DNA of 13,991 nucleotides from UBA7396 sp964527685 (GTDB taxonomy: Bacteria > Patescibacteriota > Gracilibacteria > BD1-5 > UBA6164): contig CAZGOC010000012.1 in the NCBI GenBank assembly GCA_964527685.1, forward strand, positions 1 to 13,991. The letters run 5' to 3'. The notes below the pieces were generated by a model. It was not told the DNA's origin. It did no database searches and saw only the letters and a program-made list of their open reading frames with translations. Of the stretch, positions 1-7,034 are shown piece after piece. The translations under genes and the position numbers were made by a program. Positions within the stretch are counted from its first letter, which is position 1; the number at the start of each line of letters is the position of its first letter.

Positions 1-466
1 TTAAATAACTATCTAAACTATTATAAGTTCTATATAAAAATGCTTTTTGTAAATCCTCTAAGTCAAAATAATTAGGTAATCAATTATTTAATACATTTTG
101 AAAATCATTAACTTCATTGCTTCAAGCTATTTTATCTTTATCTCACCAAAGAGGTTCATTTCATTTAGTTAGTTCTATTTTTCAATTTTTTAAATTAATT
201 GAAATTCCCATTTTATTTAAAGATGATAATATTCATCACAAAATAAATGGTTTATTTTCTTTTGGCAAAGACTTTAAACTTTCAATATAAATTTTAAGAC
301 TTTCAAGAGATATTTTTCCACTTTCAATTTCACTTTTTAATTTATTTAAATTTTCTTTAGCTACTGTAGTTGTTTCTATTCATCTAGGAGAATTTTTAGT
401 TTCTGTAGAAGGAATTGGGGCTTGTTTTGGGGCTTCAGTAGAATTATTTTTTAATACTTCTCACAT
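1..466 (-). CDS. Unidentified protein, N-terminal 155 residues (cut by window edge)
   Basis: I do not recognise this protein. Reading TGA as Gly, the frame is open from an ATG at 464-466 to the window's left edge, so the C-terminus is missing. The start lies 23 bases after the stop of the cell-wall hydrolase gene on the same strand, which suggests one transcript. The N-terminus is polar (Asn, Ser, Thr, Pro, Gln, about residues 6-25). A helical Lys/Glu/Ser/Leu-rich stretch follows (about 30-65), then a region rich in Gly, Asn and Trp (about 70-155). No signal peptide or convincing membrane helix is visible. No Shine-Dalgarno sequence precedes the ATG; the upstream bases are A/T only. Neighbourhood suggests an envelope or lysis-related role, but this is only inference from position. 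Confidence 0.6.
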
Positions 467-489
467 ATTATTTTATTATATTTTTAAAA

Positions 490-1440
490 TTAAACTATTT
501 CTTGTATTTTGTTTCAAAGTCAATTTATTTTTGAGGCATATTTTGAGTCAGTTGCATATCAAGCTTTAGATAATTCTTTTGCAAACTTTTCTCTATCAAG
601 TCATTTATAATTTGGAGGATAGTGCGGAGGCTTAGGATTTATATCATATCAGTAGGCAAATGCATTTTTATATCTTGGATTTGTTGTTAAAAATTCAGCA
701 TATCAGTAAAAAGACTCTCTCATATTTTTAAATATTCTAAATCAATCTTTAATTGTTATCATTTTTCAATTTACCTCTTCTTGAGTTGACATTGTTACAA
801 AATCTTTATTTCAAAAAGCCTTTATTCAAAAATAATTTCAATGTTTTTTTGCAAGACTTGATTGTCCCCATCAAGATTCTAAAATTGCTTGTGCTATTGA
901 AATTTCATGAGGAATTCAATAAATTTTTTCTATTTCTTTTGCATATACAGAAGCCTCTTTAACAAATTCTTTTTTTTCTTTTGAAGTTATTTTTTCATAA
1001 TTTACCTTAGAATCTTTTATTTCTTCTCAAGTTTTACTATCTATTTCGGTATAGTTTTTAAATCAAACTCAAAAACTTTGAAGTATTGCTAGGATGATTC
1101 AAATTATTCCTGACTCTATTTTTGATAAATCAAAATTATCTCAACTTAAAAACTCATTTGCTTTTGCTTTTTGAGATGAGTTTAAATTAGAATTTTTTAA
1201 TTCTTCTCAAACTCACTTTTTTTCTTGAGTACTTATTTTTTGAAGTTCTAAAGTTTTTTGAGTTTCTTTTATTATTAATTGCTTTTTACTCTCAAGTTCT
1301 TTTAACTTTTCTTCAAGTTCTTTTATTTGTGAATCAAGAAGTGGATTATTTTGATATTTTAATCTATCAAGATTATTTTTTGTTGAAGTTATTTCTTGTT
1401 CAACTTTTTCTAAATCATTGTTTTTTACTTCTAAATTCAT
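490..1440 (-). CDS. Peptidoglycan hydrolase, GH73 (FlgJ-type N-acetylglucosaminidase) domain with coiled-coil N-terminus
   Basis: A 316-residue protein when TGA is Gly. Residues 1-75 are almost pure Lys/Glu/Gln/Leu coiled coil. A short hydrophobic segment lies at about 111-126. Residues about 155-316 match the GH73 glucosaminidase domain, which cleaves the GlcNAc-MurNAc glycan backbone of peptidoglycan. The diagnostic motif AILESGWGQS (185-194) carries the expected catalytic Glu at 188. It is followed by NYFGIKAFG (202-210), an NGK turn and an F-x-Y-A-x-F-L-x-x-N-P-R-Y block (244-257), all typical of the family. There is no Sec signal peptide, so export may use the hydrophobic segment, a holin-like route or a dedicated system. 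The start is the first ATG after the divergent promoter. Related domains occur in autolysins, flagellar FlgJ and phage endolysins; the family call is firm, the role (own wall, or wall of a host or prey cell) is not. Confidence 0.85.
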
Positions 1441-1473
1441 ATTTTATTAAAGTAAGTAATTAAATTTGTTTAA

Positions 1474-1502
1474 ATTTTACCATATTTTAAAAATAATTGC
1501 AA
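1474..1502 (-). promoter_or_regulatory. Probable promoter of the GH73 operon
   Basis: On the minus strand TTGCAA (1497-1502) is followed after 17 bp by TAAAAT (1474-1479), about 34 bases before the ATG at 1440. TTGCAA is its own reverse complement, so the same six bases serve as the -35 box of the plus-strand promoter. Prediction from sequence only. Confidence 0.4.
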
Positions 1503-1524
1503 AAAAAAAGCTTTTAATTATTAT
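1497..1524 (+). promoter_or_regulatory. Probable promoter of the ATP-grasp/metallopeptidase fusion gene
   Basis: TTGCAA (1497-1502), 16-bp spacer, TATTAT (1519-1524). The start codon at 1555 is about 30 bases downstream. The same -35 hexamer and spacer length occur before tRNA-Asp and before the gene at 7341. Confidence 0.5.
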
Positions 1525-1554
1525 TAACTTAATATTTTAATTTATTTTAAGCTT

Positions 1555-3951
1555 ATGTGGTTTTTAAAAAACTATTGAATTTTATGACAAAATGCAAGAA
1601 ATCTTAATTATATTTGAGAATATAATGATTCTTTGTCTAAAAAACTTCGAGATTCTAAAATTAAAACAAAAGAGTTTTTATCTTCAAAGTGAGTAAAAGT
1701 TTCAGAAAGTATAGCTATTTTAAAAACACATAAAGATTTAGAAGATTTTGATTTAAACTCTCTTCCACTTCCTTTTGTTGTAAAGCCAAATGCGGGGTAT
1801 TGATGAAAGTGAATTATTATTTTTATAAAAAAAGATGATAAGTGAAACTTTATCTCAAATGATAATCAATTTTTTTCAACTAAAGATTTAAAAAAACATT
1901 TAAGCGATATACTTGATTGATTTTTTTCACTATCTTGATCTAGAGATAAAATTATTTTTGAAAGAAAACTTTCTTTAGACAAATCTATAGAGTTACTTTG
2001 AAAATATTGACTTCCAGATATAAGAGTTATTGTATTTAATTCTATTCCAGTTATTGCAATGCTTAGAGTTCCAACAGCAAATTCAAAATGAAAAGCAAAT
2101 CTTCATATGTGAGCTTGTGGGCTTTGAATAGATATTTGAAGTGGAAAAATAACATACATAACTCAATTTAGAAAAATGATTAAATCAATTCCTTGAATTT
2201 GAGATGTTAGATGAATTGAAATCCCTCATTGGGATGATATCTTAAAACTTGCTGTAAAAGTTCAGCAAGTAACAAATGTTTGATATGTTTGATGTGATAT
2301 AGTTTTAGATGATACTTTTTGACCTCTTTTACTTGAGATGAATGTTCGTCCAGGTTTAGAAGTGCAAGTTGCAAACAAGATTCCTTTACTTGAAAGATTG
2401 AAAAAAGTTTCAAATATAAAAGTTAATTCTGTAGAAAAATGAGTTAGACTAGCTAAAGATTTATTTTGATGAGATATAGAAGAGCAAATTAAAAATATTT
2501 CTTGAAAAAAAGTTGTTTGAAATAAAGAATACATTGAGATACATTATAATGATAATATACTAAAAACTATTTGAGAAACTAAATCAAATAAACCAAATAG
2601 TTATATAGATTTTAATTATTTAACTACTATATTAAATTATCCACAAGAAAAAATTAAAAATGATATAGTTAAGCTAAAAATAAATATATTATGAGAAACA
2701 AGAAGTATAAAATTTCATGTTAAACCACTTGAGAAATCACATATTATATTATGAAAAGAAGCATTGTATCATTTTTTAATAGATCCATTTAAATATAAAG
2801 ATAATGAACTGCCAAAAGATTTGAAAAATCCAATATTAAAAGAAAAAAATATAGTTATTTTAAAATCTTATGAAGATCAATTATTAAAAATAGACAAAGA
2901 AATAATGTCAGTTGATAAAAAACTAAATATTTTAAAAATAATTACACCAAAAAATATTTTATCAGAAAGACTTAAATTTATAGAATCAAAATGAACTTAT
3001 ATACCACAATTAGAATATAGTTCAGTCAATATAGATTTATGAGAATTATTTAAAAAAATAGGAAAAATTGAAATTCCAGATATTCCACTTTCAAATATTT
3101 ATAAAAGAAAAAAAGAAGAAATTTTTAATAAAATATGATTTATATCGTCTTTTGAAAAACAAGATATTGAGTGATTAAATAAATATAACAAACTACTTTA
3201 TTGAACTATAACAAATTCTTGACTTGACTACTGTTTAGATATTTTAAAAACAAGAGATAAAATAGAAAAAGAAAAAGAATTTTTGACAATAGATGATATA
3301 AAACATGAAATAGATAAATACAACCATATTTATAATATGAATTTATTAGTTGAAGAAAGAGAAACTTGATCTAGATTTTCTATAAAATGAAATAATTTAT
3401 TTGTAAGAGAAACATCTCAAGTTTGAAAAAATGAAATCAGGTCAGTTATAGCTCATGAAGTTGAAACACATTATTTAAGAAAATTAAATTGAAAAAAATC
3501 AAAATATGAAATTTTTAAATCTTGAACTCGAAATTATTTACAAACAGAAGAGTGACTTGCTATTTATAATCAAAATAAATTCATAAAAGATACATATTCA
3601 AAATATTATACTTCTGCAGAAAGATATTATTTAATAGATTTTGCTTTAAATCATAATTATAACTCTTTTGTTAAAGAGCTTTTAAATTATTATAATAATG
3701 ATTATAGAGTAGTAGGAAATTATTTAATTAGATTAAAAAGATGAGTAAAAAATACTTCTAAGAAATATATTTTTTTTAAAGACATTATTTATATCAATTG
3801 ATTTTTAGAAATTAGTGATTTTGTTTCCAATTTTTGAAATTTAAAAGAATTGTATTTTTGAAAAATAGGACTACAAGATTTAGAGGAAATAAAAAAATTA
3901 GATTTAATTGATTTTAAAGTGGATGATTTTATACTGCCTTTATTTAATTAG
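1555..3951 (+). CDS. RimK-related ATP-grasp ligase fused to degenerate retropepsin-like region and DUF1704 (MATCAP/QEGLA) metallopeptidase
   Basis: One 798-residue frame with dozens of TGA-Gly codons, ending in TAG. Residues 1 to about 300 match the alpha-L-glutamate-ligase-like ATP-grasp family. Visible signatures are ILGQNARNLNYI near the start, the ATP-binding VVKPNAGYGGKG (75-86), a KANLHMGACGLGIDI block, and LLLEMNVRPGLE (258-269) with E261 and N263 as metal ligands. Residues about 323-412 resemble the retropepsin-like partner of RimK (DUF785/RimB): KEYIEI at 324, SYID at 349 and ILGKEALYHFLIDP at 398-411. The DTGA catalytic motif is absent (IGET at 339-342). The C-terminal part matches DUF1704, with zinc motif HEVETH (634-639) and TEEGLA (664-669), the family's QEGLA motif. 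Family knowledge suggests an ATP-dependent ligase that adds amino acids to a carboxyl terminus, joined to a peptidase that could remove them. Substrate unknown. The start is the first in-frame ATG after the promoter. Confidence 0.85.
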
Positions 3952-4012
3952 TGTTAATTTAAGGCTAACTATAGTGAAGAAATTATATAAAAATCTTTTT
4001 TATAAAAAAAAT
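3952..4012. other. AT-rich intergenic stretch
   Basis: A short non-coding stretch between the fusion gene's TAG and the tRNA-Asp promoter. A weak inverted repeat is possible in the run around 3985-4010 (TATAAAAA against TTTTTATA), followed by A-rich rather than T-rich sequence, so I do not call a terminator. Confidence 0.4.
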
Positions 4013-4050
4013 TTGCAATTAGTAAAAATTTTTATATAATTCCTCTCGCT
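4013..4050 (+). promoter_or_regulatory. Promoter of tRNA-Asp/tRNA-Ala, with shared tRNA discriminator
   Basis: TTGCAA (4013-4018), 16-bp spacer, TATAAT (4035-4040), then TCCTCTCGCT (4041-4050). The CTCTCGCT part recurs at the same offset after the -10 box of the second tRNA cluster (13163-13170). A GC-containing stretch directly after the -10 is striking in this AT-rich DNA and resembles discriminators of growth-controlled stable-RNA promoters. Predicted transcription start about 4047. Confidence 0.7.
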
Positions 4051-4077
4051 TCATTAAGAAAGCATCTAAAAAATAAT

Positions 4078-4154
4078 GGGAGTGTAGCTCAGTTGGTTAG
4101 AGCGCCGCACTGTCACTGCGGAGGTCGCGAGTTCGAGTCTCGTCATTCTCGCCA
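4078..4154 (+). tRNA. tRNA-Asp (GTC)
   Basis: A 77-base cloverleaf with acceptor GGGAGTG/CATTCTC (two G-T pairs), D arm GCTC...GAGC, and anticodon stem CCGCA/TGCGG holding loop CTGTCAC, anticodon GTC. The T arm is GCGAG-TTCGAGT-CTCGT. Discriminator G and the CCA end are encoded. It is the first gene of a tRNA pair behind a strong promoter. Confidence 0.95.
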
Positions 4155-4163
4155 TTATGTTTT

Positions 4164-4240
4164 GGGGCATTAGCTCAGTTGGCTAGAGCGCCTGCCTTGC
4201 ACGCAGGAGGTCAACGGTTCGACTCCGTTATGCTCCACCA
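4164..4240 (+). tRNA. tRNA-Ala (TGC)
   Basis: A 77-base cloverleaf with acceptor GGGGCAT/ATGCTCC, anticodon stem CCTGC/GCAGG with loop CTTGCAC (anticodon TGC), and T loop TTCGACT. CCA is encoded. It follows tRNA-Asp by nine bases and is presumably co-transcribed. Confidence 0.95.
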
Positions 4241-4242
4241 AA

Positions 4243-4274
4243 ATTAAGATAAATCTTAATGATTTTTATATTTT
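4243..4274 (+). terminator. Probable terminator of the tRNA-Asp/Ala transcript
   Basis: ATTAAGA (4243-4249), loop TAAA, TCTTAAT (4254-4260), then a T-rich tail GATTTTTATATTTT. The stem is short and AT-only, so termination may be partial and let transcription continue toward tuf. Confidence 0.5.
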
Positions 4275-4286
4275 GACGAAAAGCTT

Positions 4287-4493
4287 ATGACAGGTTTTTG
4301 AAAAAGACCAAGAAGAATGAATTATGCCGTTAATAATAAAAGGGTAAAAAATACTTCAAAGGTTGGAAATGCTATAAAACATTATGAAACTTTGAAAAAA
4401 AGAGCAGAGTTTGAATGAAATACTAAATGGATAAGCAATGCTTTTTTAATTGTATGAAAAAAATTAAAAAAATATTGAATTAAAACTAATTAA
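4287..4493 (+). CDS. Small basic protein of unknown function (68 aa)
   Basis: The frame from ATG 4287 to TAA 4491-4493 gives 68 residues with three TGA-Gly codons plus two GGN glycines. It is strongly basic, starting MTGFGKRPRRM and ending in a Lys/Ile/Gly-rich tail (GKKLKKYGIKTN). Its middle looks helical, and there is one Trp near residue 48. No signal peptide or membrane helix is evident. It lies between a tRNA pair and tuf, and ends nine bases before another tiny basic protein. Composition and setting fit an RNA- or ribosome-binding protein, but I could not match it to a named ribosomal protein family such as bS21, bS20 or bL34. The spacing and code use support a real gene. Confidence 0.6.
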
Positions 4494-4502
4494 TATATAA
4501 TT

Positions 4503-4589
4503 ATGGCTAGACTTACTTGACATGCTCATAGAAAATTAAGAAGAGCAGTTAAATTGATTACTAAAAAAATGAGAAAAAATAAAGCTTAA
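4503..4589 (+). CDS. Very small highly basic protein (28 aa), possible ribosome-associated peptide
   Basis: The frame runs from ATG 4503 to TAA 4587-4589 and gives 28 residues: start MARLTGHAHRKLRRA, end KKMRKNKA. About half of the residues are Lys, Arg or His and there are no acidic residues. The single Gly is a TGA codon. It sits nine bases after the preceding small gene and 50 bases before tuf. In size and charge it recalls the ribosome-bound bTHX peptide, but the sequence is not recognisably that family. Alternatives are a regulatory leader peptide for tuf or a chance frame; its extreme composition and tight spacing make chance less likely. Confidence 0.5.
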
Positions 4590-4639
4590 TTGTTTTACTT
4601 TTCTGTTATTTTTATTTTTATTTTTTAAAATATTATATT

Positions 4640-5824
4640 ATGGCTTTTGATAGATCTAAACCACATGTAAATATTGGTACTATTGGTCATGTTGACCATG
4701 GTAAAACTACTACTACAGCAGCTATTGCTACAGTTTTAAATTGTAAATATGGTACTTGAGAAGCTAGAGATTATGCTTCAATAGACAATGCTCCAGAAGA
4801 AAGAGCTAGATGAATTACTATTAACACTTCACATGTTGAATATGAAACTGCTAATAGACACTATGCTCATGTTGACTGTCCTGGACATGCTGATTATGTA
4901 AAAAACATGATTACTTGAGCTGCTCAAATGGATGCTGCAATACTTGTTGTTGCTTGAACTGATTGACCTATGGCTCAAACTAGAGAACATATATTACTTT
5001 CAAGACAAGTATGAGTTCCTTACATAGTTGTATTTTTAAATAAATGTGATATAGCTGATGAAGAAATGTTAGAACTTGTTGAAATGGAAATTAGAGATTT
5101 ATTAAATAAATATGATTTCCCTTGAGATGATACACCAATTGTTAGATGATCTGGACTTGCTGCTTTAGAAAATCCTAAAGATTTTGAATGAAAAGCAAAA
5201 CCAATTTTAGATTTATTTGATGCTGTTGAAGCTTGGGTACCAGTTCCAGAAAGAGATCTTGATAAACCATTCTTAATGCCAGTTGAAGATGTATTCTCAA
5301 TTAAAGGTAGAGGTACTGTAGTTACTTGAAAAATTGAAACTTGAATTGTAAAAGTTTGAGATGAAATTGAAATAGTAGGTATAAGAGATACTAGAAAAAC
5401 TACTGTAACTTGAGTAGAAATGTTCCACAAATCACTTGATCAAGGTCAAGCTTGAGATAATGCATGATTATTATTAAGAGGTATTGAAAGAGATGATGTT
5501 GAAAGAGGACAAGTTTTAGCTAAACCAGGTTCAATTAAACCACACACTTCTTTTGAAGCTGAAGTTTATGTTTTAACTAAAGATGAATGAGGAAGACATA
5601 CTCCTTTCTTTAAATGATATAAACCACAATTCTATTTCAGAACTACTGATGTAACTTGAGATATTGAATTACCAGCATGAGTAGAAATGGTTATGCCTTG
5701 AGATAATACTAAAATGACTGTTAAATTACAAGCTCCTATAGCGATGACTGAATGATTAAGATTTGCTATTAGAGAATGAGGTAGAACAGTTTGATCTTGA
5801 GTAGTAGCTAAAATTAGTGCTTAA
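4640..5824 (+). CDS. tuf: Elongation factor Tu
   Basis: Full-length 394-residue EF-Tu, the GTPase that delivers aminoacyl-tRNA to the ribosome. The G motifs are intact: GHVDHGKTT (P loop), RGITI (switch I), DCPGH (G3) and NKCD (G4), followed by domains 2 and 3 ending in GSGVVAKISA. This gene is the best proof of the genetic code. About 24 of about 39 glycines are TGA, including the Gly of RGITI, AGTDGP and the domain 2/3 turns, while the P-loop and DCPGH glycines use GGT or GGA. No Shine-Dalgarno sequence precedes the ATG, only A/T. It is preceded by two tiny basic genes and followed by rpsJ, the usual neighbour at the str/S10 junction of bacterial genomes. Confidence 0.99.
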
Positions 5825-5881
5825 TTTAGATTAAAAATAAGAAGAAGTTTTCTTCTTCTTATAAATTAATTTAGATTAAAA
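5821..5881 (+). repeat. 16-bp direct repeat flanking a hairpin after tuf
   Basis: TTAATTTAGATTAAAA occurs at 5821-5836 and again at 5866-5881. Between them lies a perfect hairpin, ATAAGAAGAAG (5837-5847), loop TTTT, CTTCTTCTTAT (5852-5862). The first copy overlaps the tuf stop codon. The hairpin has no T tract after it, so it is more likely an RNA-processing or attenuation element than a simple intrinsic terminator. The rest of 5882-5915 is plain AT-rich leader. Confidence 0.6.
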
Positions 5882-5915
5882 TTATTAAATTATATTAAAT
5901 TGTTATTTAAAATAT

Positions 5916-6236
5916 ATGGCAAAAAAAGAAACCCCAAAAATGAGAATATTAGTAAAAGCTTTTGATCATAGATTACTTGATGAAGCTGTAAAAAAAATAG
6001 TTTTAGTAGCAAAAGATTCAGGAGCTATTGTACTTGGTCCTATTCCATTACCTACTAAAATTGAAAAAATTACATTAAATAGATCTACATTTGTAAATAA
6101 AGATGCAAGAGAACAATTTGAAATTAGAAGACATAAAAGGCTTATTGATATTTCACAACCAACTCCTAAAACTTTAGAATTATTACAAGATGTAAATATT
6201 CCTAATGGGGTTTGAGTAGAAATAAAATCTATTTAA
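5916..6236 (+). CDS. rpsJ: 30S ribosomal protein uS10
   Basis: A 106-residue uS10, a component of the 30S head and, as NusE in well-studied bacteria, the boxA/NusB partner in rRNA antitermination. Family marks are MRILVKAFDHRLLDEAV, GPIPLPTKIEK, the long loop with STFVNKDAREQFEIRRHKR, and a C-terminus PNGVGVEIKSI that needs one TGA-Gly. Length is normal. The start at 5916 gives a short N-terminal extension (MAKKETPK) before the conserved core. It is the first ribosomal gene after tuf but is followed by rpmB rather than rplC, so the classical S10 operon is not continued here. A boxA-like site lies at the right end of the window. Confidence 0.97.
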
Positions 6237-6263
6237 GAAATTAATTATTAATAAAAAAGTATT

Positions 6264-6461
6264 ATGTCAAGAGTATGTGAAATAACTTGAAAAAAAACAT
6301 GAGTAGGTAATACAAGAAGTCACTCTATGAGAGCTATGAGAAGAAAATATTATCCAAACTTGTTTTATAAAAATATAAAAGATCCTGAAACTGGACTTGT
6401 TTACAGAATAAGAGTTTCAGCAGCTTGATTAAGAACCTTAAAGAAAAAAGGTATTATATAA
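6264..6461 (+). CDS. rpmB: 50S ribosomal protein bL28
   Basis: A 65-residue bL28. The N-terminus MSRVCEITGKKTGVGNTRSH contains the family's C-x-x-TGK-x-x-x-x-GN-x-x-SH pattern with Gly residues given by TGA. RRKYYPNLFYK and the C-terminal IRVSAAGLRTLKKKGII match the rest of the family. It starts 27 bases after rpsJ on the same strand, so the two are presumably co-transcribed. Only one Cys of the zinc-binding type remains, as in many zinc-free bL28 forms. It ends just upstream of a hairpin and tRNA-Leu. Confidence 0.96.
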
Positions 6462-6468
6462 AAATTAA

Positions 6469-6515
6469 AGACTAAAAGATTAAAGATTTTAAAAAACTAA
6501 ACTTTAATCTAGTCT
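6469..6515 (+). other. Bulged hairpin directly before tRNA-Leu
   Basis: AGACTA (6469-6474), bulge AAA, GATTAAAG (6478-6485), 16-base loop, CTTTAATC (6502-6509), TAGTCT (6510-6515): 14 pairs in all. No T tract follows, and the tRNA begins four bases later. It may be a processing signal in an rpsJ-rpmB-tRNA transcript. Confidence 0.55.
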
Positions 6516-6519
6516 ACTT

Positions 6520-6606
6520 GCCCGGGTGGTGGAATTGGTAGACACGCAGGACTTAAAATCCTGTTCCAAATCTGGAGTGCGGGTTCGATTCCCGCCCCGG
6601 GCACCA
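6520..6606 (+). tRNA. tRNA-Leu (TAA)
   Basis: An 87-base class II tRNA. Acceptor GCCCGGG/CCCGGGC, anticodon stem CAGGA/TCCTG with loop CTTAAAA (anticodon TAA), a long variable arm, and T arm GCGGG-TTCGATT-CCCGC. CCA is encoded. Its GC richness stands out from the AT-rich surroundings, as expected for a structural RNA. Confidence 0.95.
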
Positions 6607-6746
6607 TTTACAAAAAGAAATTGTTGAATAACTTATATCATTAAACAAATATTTTACTTTTTAGTTAAAAATATTGAAAGGAAAGAGAAATCTTTGGATA
6701 TAAACTAAACGATTAAACCCGTTTTTATTTTTTTAAACATATTAAA
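6607..6746 (+). promoter_or_regulatory. Intergenic leader before rpsP with possible terminator and promoter
   Basis: No gene is visible. A weak hairpin AAACG (6707-6711), CGTTT (6720-6724) followed by a T-rich run to 6734 could end the tRNA-Leu transcript. TATAAA at 6699-6704 could be a -10 box for rpsP, but the nearest -35-like TTGAAA (6674-6679) gives an unfavourable 19-bp spacer. Both calls are tentative. Confidence 0.3.
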
Positions 6747-6986
6747 ATGTTAAAAATAAGATTAGCAAGAGCTTGAAAGAAAAATTCACCTTTTTTTAGA
6801 GTTGTATTAACTGAACATACTGCTCCAACTAAAAGTTGATTTAAAGAAGTTTTAGGATTTTTTAACCCTATTTCTAAAGAATTTAAAATAAATAATTTAG
6901 AAGCTGTAAAAAAATACCTATCTTGTGGAGCACAATTATCTCCAAGAGTAGAGAAGTTAATTAAAATAAATAATATAACTTTATAA
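6747..6986 (+). CDS. rpsP: 30S ribosomal protein bS16
   Basis: A 79-residue bS16, a 30S body-assembly protein. The sequence opens with the family pattern MLKIRLARAGKKNSPFFRVV, continues with a diagnostic V-L-G-F-F-N-P block, and has a C-terminal helix with the conserved YLSCGAQLSPRVEKL, which corresponds to the usual WL-x-x-GAQ-x-S/T-x-x-V. TGA supplies the Gly of ARAGKK and TKSGFK. It is followed after a strong terminator by khpA, a pairing seen in many bacteria (rpsP then the KH-domain gene). No Shine-Dalgarno sequence is present before the ATG. Confidence 0.96.
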
Positions 6987-6987
6987 T

Positions 6988-7020
6988 CTCCTTACCAAAA
7001 GTAGGGAGCTTTTATTTTTT
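6988..7020 (+). terminator. Rho-independent terminator after rpsP
   Basis: CTCCTTAC (6988-6995), loop CAAAA, GTAGGGAG (7001-7008) with one G-T pair, then CTTTTATTTTTT. It is the most GC-rich hairpin between genes here and has a proper T tract. A -10-like TATAAT (6982-6987) lies immediately before it, but without a good -35 box. Confidence 0.85.
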
Positions 7021-7034
7021 AAAATAATATAAAT

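Noticed and set aside
753..962. Plus-strand Leu/Phe-rich frame
   Set aside because: It is the complement of the GH73 domain; its hydrophobic composition comes from the A-rich coding strand on the other side.
2207..2534. Minus-strand open frames opposite the ATP-grasp region
   Set aside because: They are antisense to conserved codons of the ligase, have no family resemblance and no promoter.
2764..2994. Separate 76-residue protein on the plus strand
   Set aside because: It is an in-frame internal piece of the ATP-grasp/peptidase fusion between two TGA codons.
1555..3951. Standard-code reading as a pseudogene with many premature stops
   Set aside because: All internal stops are TGA, the frame is otherwise intact for 798 codons and family motifs span the TGA positions, so it is a normal gene in code 25.
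5020..5430. Minus-strand 136-residue Ser/Thr-rich frame
   Set aside because: It is a shadow of tuf: the TGA-Gly and other codons give TCA and similar Ser/Thr codons on the opposite strand.
4640..5824. Mycoplasma-type code with TGA as Trp
   Set aside because: TGA falls on conserved glycines of EF-Tu, SOD and KH domains, while conserved Trp residues (for example in SOD WTWL) are TGG.
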